Positions 61,402 through 64,000 of a stretch of DNA of 64,000 nt are shown here, piece after piece. The stretch is from contig JAFWLP010000028.1 in assembly GCA_017511005.1 (NCBI GenBank), positions 1 through 64,000 of the forward strand, given 5' to 3'. Positions within the stretch are counted from its first letter, which is position 1. Every line of letters begins with the position of its first letter. Below the pieces are notes generated by a model, which did no database searches, was not told the DNA's origin, and saw only the letters and a list, made by a program, of their open reading frames with translations. Source of the DNA: Clostridiales bacterium (GTDB taxonomy: Bacteria; Bacillota; Clostridia; Saccharofermentanales; Saccharofermentanaceae). Made by a program: the position numbers and the translations under genes.

Positions 61402-62775
61402 TCACTCACCTGCGATCTCGCGCGCAACGAAAACTCCTGATGCCGAAGCATGTGACAGCGAATGGGTAACTCCGCTTCCGTCGCCGATCACGTAAAGTCC
61501 CGGATAACGGGTCTCCAGTCTGTCATTTATAGCAACTTCCATGTTGTAGAATTTGACTTCCACACCGTACAGAAGTGTGTCATCATTGGCAGTTCCGGGA
61601 GCGATCTTGTCGAGCGCGTAGATCATCTCGATTATTCCGTCAAGGATCCTCTTAGGCAGAACAAGCGACAGGTCGCCCGGCGTTGCCTTAAGCGTGGGTC
61701 TCACCGTGGATTCCTCTATCCTTGACGCGTTCGATCTTCTTCCCCTCGTCAGGTCACCGAAGCGCTGGACGATAACTCCGCCTCCGAGCATGTTCGAGAG
61801 CCTTGCTATGGATTCGCCGTAACCGTTCGAATCCTTGAACGGTTCAGAGAAATGCTTTGACACGAGAAGCGCGAAATTCGTATTCTCAGACTGCAGTTCC
61901 GGCGCGTCAAAACTGTGGCCGTTAACGGTAACGATGCCGTTCGTATTCTCGGAGACCACATATCCGTACGGGTTCATGCAGAAAGTCCTCACCTTGTCCT
62001 CGAACTTCTCCGTGCGGTAAACGATCTTGCTCTCATAAAGTTCAGACGTAAGGTCTGAGAAAACGACTGCGGGGAGTTCGACCCTTACCCCGATATCCAC
62101 TCTGTTCGAGTGTGTCTCTATGTCAAGTTCACTGCAGACTTTCTCTATCCATTTGCTTCCGGAACGTCCCACCGACACGATGCACTTTTTGCACGTATAA
62201 TATTCTCCGGAGCACTCGATCTCATATGTGCCGTCTTCTTTTACCTTCAGGTCGCCTACCGGTGAATTAAAGAAGAAATCGGCTTTATCCTTGAGCACAT
62301 TGAAGATATTGCCAAGCACCTGATAGTTCTTATCCGTTCCGAGATGCCTTACCGAAGCATCGAGCAGATGGAGTCTGTTCTCAAGACATATCTTTTTGAA
62401 TGATGAACCGGCTGTCGTGTAAAGCTTTGTTCCCTCTCCGCCGTTGGCAAGATTGATCCCGTCAACATACTTCATGAGTTCAAGGGCTTTCTCTTTGCCA
62501 ATATGTTCGTAGAGCGTGCCGCCGAAATCATTCGTGATGTTGTATTTCCCGTCGGAGAACGCACCTGCGCCGCCAAAACCCCGCATTATCGCGCAGGACT
62601 TGCAGTTGATGCAGCTCCTGACCTTATCACCGTCTATGGGACACTTTCTTTCCTCAAGAGGTTTTCCGGCCTCGAAAACAGCGACCTTAAGATCAGGTCT
62701 TAAGTTAACTAATTCATACGCTGAGAATATTCCGCCTGGACCGGCTCCTATAATGATGACATCATAATCTTTCAT
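61402..62775 (-). CDS. FAD-dependent oxidoreductase (COG2509 type)
   Basis: 457 residues from the ATG at 62775 (AAGGAG upstream). The dinucleotide motif DVIIIGAGPGGIFSAYEL is at residue 4, and the C-terminal FAD motif LYVIGDGSGVTHSLSHASASG closes the binding site. A cysteine group near residue 55 (CINCKSCAIMRGFGGAGAFSDGK in part: CINCKSC) is characteristic. The family has FAD-dependent dehydrogenases without a defined substrate. Convergent with the ABC-CPBP gene. Confidence 0.9.
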   Translation of the reverse strand: MKDYDVIIIGAGPGGIFSAYELVNLRPDLKVAVFEAGKPLEERKCPIDGDKVRSCINCKSCAIMRGFGGAGAFSDGKYNITNDFGGTLYEHIGKEKALELMKYVDGINLANGGEGTKLYTTAGSSFKKICLENRLHLLDASVRHLGTDKNYQVLGNIFNVLKDKADFFFNSPVGDLKVKEDGTYEIECSGEYYTCKKCIVSVGRSGSKWIEKVCSELDIETHSNRVDIGVRVELPAVVFSDLTSELYESKIVYRTEKFEDKVRTFCMNPYGYVVSENTNGIVTVNGHSFDAPELQSENTNFALLVSKHFSEPFKDSNGYGESIARLSNMLGGGVIVQRFGDLTRGRRSNASRIEESTVRPTLKATPGDLSLVLPKRILDGIIEMIYALDKIAPGTANDDTLLYGVEVKFYNMEVAINDRLETRYPGLYVIGDGSGVTHSLSHASASGVFVAREIAGE

Positions 62776-62848
62776 AAGACACGCTCCTTCTGTCAAAGGA
62801 TTACGGTTAGATTATAATCCACCATAGCGCGAATACAAAACGCGGAAC

Positions 62849-63367
62849 TTATACCTGTTTCCTGAATTTGATCATAAAGGTAAGCGGAATAGCCAGCAGT
62901 ATTGCGACACCGCCCTGAATAAGGTTAAAGACCAGGGCACCTGCTGCGGCCTCCTTACCGTAGATCAGCGACTCGAACACAAAGTATCCGCCAACCATAA
63001 TGAGTTCCGCAATGATCCCGGCAAATACCCTTATAAGGACATCGGCGGCCTTTTTTCCGCCCGGCATCTTCATTATCAGAGCGGCAACAAGGCCCATAAG
63101 CCCTTTTATCAGAAACGTCGGAGCGATATAAGCAGGATATCCTGCGATCAGATCACCAAGCGCAGATCCGATGGCTGCCGGAAAGAAAGCAGCGGGACCG
63201 GCAAAATATGATGCTATGAGTATAACGCCGTCACCAAGGTTCATGTATCCCAAAGACGTTGGGATCCTCAGTTCCGTTCCGATAAAGACCAGTGCGGCCA
63301 GGATGCCGCATTCCGCGATAAGGCGGAGCCTTGATCTAGTCGTTGGTTTTCTTGGATTATCCGTCAT
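62849..63367 (-). CDS. ECF transporter S component
   Basis: 172 residues, five to six membrane helices, and the signature GYMNLGDGVILIASYFAGP of substrate-binding S components of energy-coupling-factor transporters. The vitamin or precursor it binds cannot be told from sequence. No EcfA or EcfT genes are adjacent, so it is a group II member using a shared energising module. The start is 4 bases after the stop of the HAD gene, so the two are one operon. Confidence 0.9.
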   Translation of the reverse strand: MTDNPRKPTTRSRLRLIAECGILAALVFIGTELRIPTSLGYMNLGDGVILIASYFAGPAAFFPAAIGSALGDLIAGYPAYIAPTFLIKGLMGLVAALIMKMPGGKKAADVLIRVFAGIIAELIMVGGYFVFESLIYGKEAAAGALVFNLIQGGVAILLAIPLTFMIKFRKQV

Positions 63368-63371
63368 GGCG

Positions 63372-64000
63372 TTATCTCATTATGTTTCTCAGATCTATGG
63401 GCTCGGTGCAAATGAACAATGCGCCCTTCTCGACCAGGAACCTGCGTGTCTGGTAGCCCCAGGTGCAGCTGATGCAGTCCACTCCGCTGTTTGCCGCCGT
63501 AAGGATATCGACCTCCGAATCACCGACATAGACGGCCTCACTGTTCTGTATCCCGAGAGAAGCAAGGCAACGCTCCACGGGTTCAGCGGAAGGCTTTCTG
63601 GCGATCCCTGCTTTGGAACCGCAGACATAATCAAAAACACCCGGGAAAAAGTGTTCTATTAGCCTTTGCGCCGGTTCGTCATCCTTGTTGGTTATGCATG
63701 CAAGAAGCATTCCGTCCGCTTTCAGACGTATAAGCACTTCGCCTATGCCGTCATAAAGGCGCGTATCATCAAGATAGTGGGAGTTGTAATATGCCACATA
63801 ATCCTTCAGCAGCCTTTGCTTCATGTCTGAATCATAATGCTTTCTGTCAGCCGCAAGACTCTTCTCCATCATCTTCACGACACCGTTGTTAATGAACGTC
63901 TTGACCTGCTCTTCAGTCTGCGGATGAAGGTTATTCATCCTGCGCGCCGCATTAAGACTCCGGGTGAGCCCACCCAAAGTGTTGATCAGCGTTCCGTCAA
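63372..64000 (-). CDS. HAD-family phosphatase (Gph-like), cut by window end
   Basis: At least 209 residues; the frame continues to the window edge and shows FDGTLINTLGGLTRSLN at the visible N-terminus, which is the second half of motif I. ACITNKDDEPAQRLIEHFF is motif II, SKAGIARKPSAEPVERCL motif III and VYVGDSEVDILTAANSG motif IV. It resembles phosphoglycolate-phosphatase-type enzymes. Operon with the ECF S component suggests a role in the same vitamin route, which is inference. Confidence 0.9.
   Translation of the reverse strand, partial: DGTLINTLGGLTRSLNAARRMNNLHPQTEEQVKTFINNGVVKMMEKSLAADRKHYDSDMKQRLLKDYVAYYNSHYLDDTRLYDGIGEVLIRLKADGMLLACITNKDDEPAQRLIEHFFPGVFDYVCGSKAGIARKPSAEPVERCLASLGIQNSEAVYVGDSEVDILTAANSGVDCISCTWGYQTRRFLVEKGALFICTEPIDLRNIMR

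Overview
The window looks like chromosome of a gut- or rumen-type anaerobe of class Clostridia (Bacillota). Ribosome binding sites are strong Firmicutes-type AGGAGG, and the gene families (DUF1292, DUF503, DIP1984, LplC-type permease, SLOG/YpsA, a DUF6465-like lysine/alanine-rich protein) are typical of that class. The family within Clostridia cannot be fixed from this stretch. No rRNA, CRISPR array or complete insertion sequence is visible. One ordinary tRNA (Ala, anticodon GGC) lies at 2268-2342 on the minus strand.

Region 1 (1-27 kb) is accessory in character. It holds many small unrecognised proteins, broken genes and genes linked to stress or conflict: two damaged NADAR-family genes, a CX5R phosphatase, a SLOG-family protein, a CbxX-type AAA+ ATPase beside an FtsK translocase, an RtcB-PrfH ribosome-repair pair, a Doc toxin with a tiny partner, an sce7726-like nuclease and a metallophosphoesterase. 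Two things stand out. First, ten promoters between 4.5 and 24.7 kb share a 20-bp imperfect inverted repeat (ATG...CCCAT) placed exactly 9 nt upstream of a -10 hexamer, which suggests one undescribed regulon. Second, positions 11401-11521 contain all the arms of a tRNA in circularly permuted order, closed by an 11-bp stem where the anticodon loop should be.

Region 2 (27-36.7 kb) mixes lipoproteins, an orphan sugar-type permease, an XRE/zinc-ribbon regulator, a HAD hydrolase, a transglutaminase-like lipoprotein, an M48 protease and peptidase T. Region 3 (36.8-43.2 kb) is a carbohydrate operon: solute-binding lipoprotein, two permeases, a PAP2 phosphatase and a cytoplasmic GH2 glycosidase, with no dedicated ATPase. 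A diguanylate cyclase and a two-gene ABC exporter follow.

Region 4 (47-56.9 kb, minus strand) reads as a core block: ABC-F ATPase, leuC-leuD-leuB, then ppx and ppk in tight succession. The polyphosphate kinase carries a long lysine-rich histone-H1-like N-terminal tail, and a separate small lysine/alanine-repeat protein lies nearby. Region 5 (57-64 kb) has an ABC-2 permease / ATPase / permease-CPBP-protease operon, an FAD-dependent oxidoreductase, an ECF S component and a HAD phosphatase cut by the window end.
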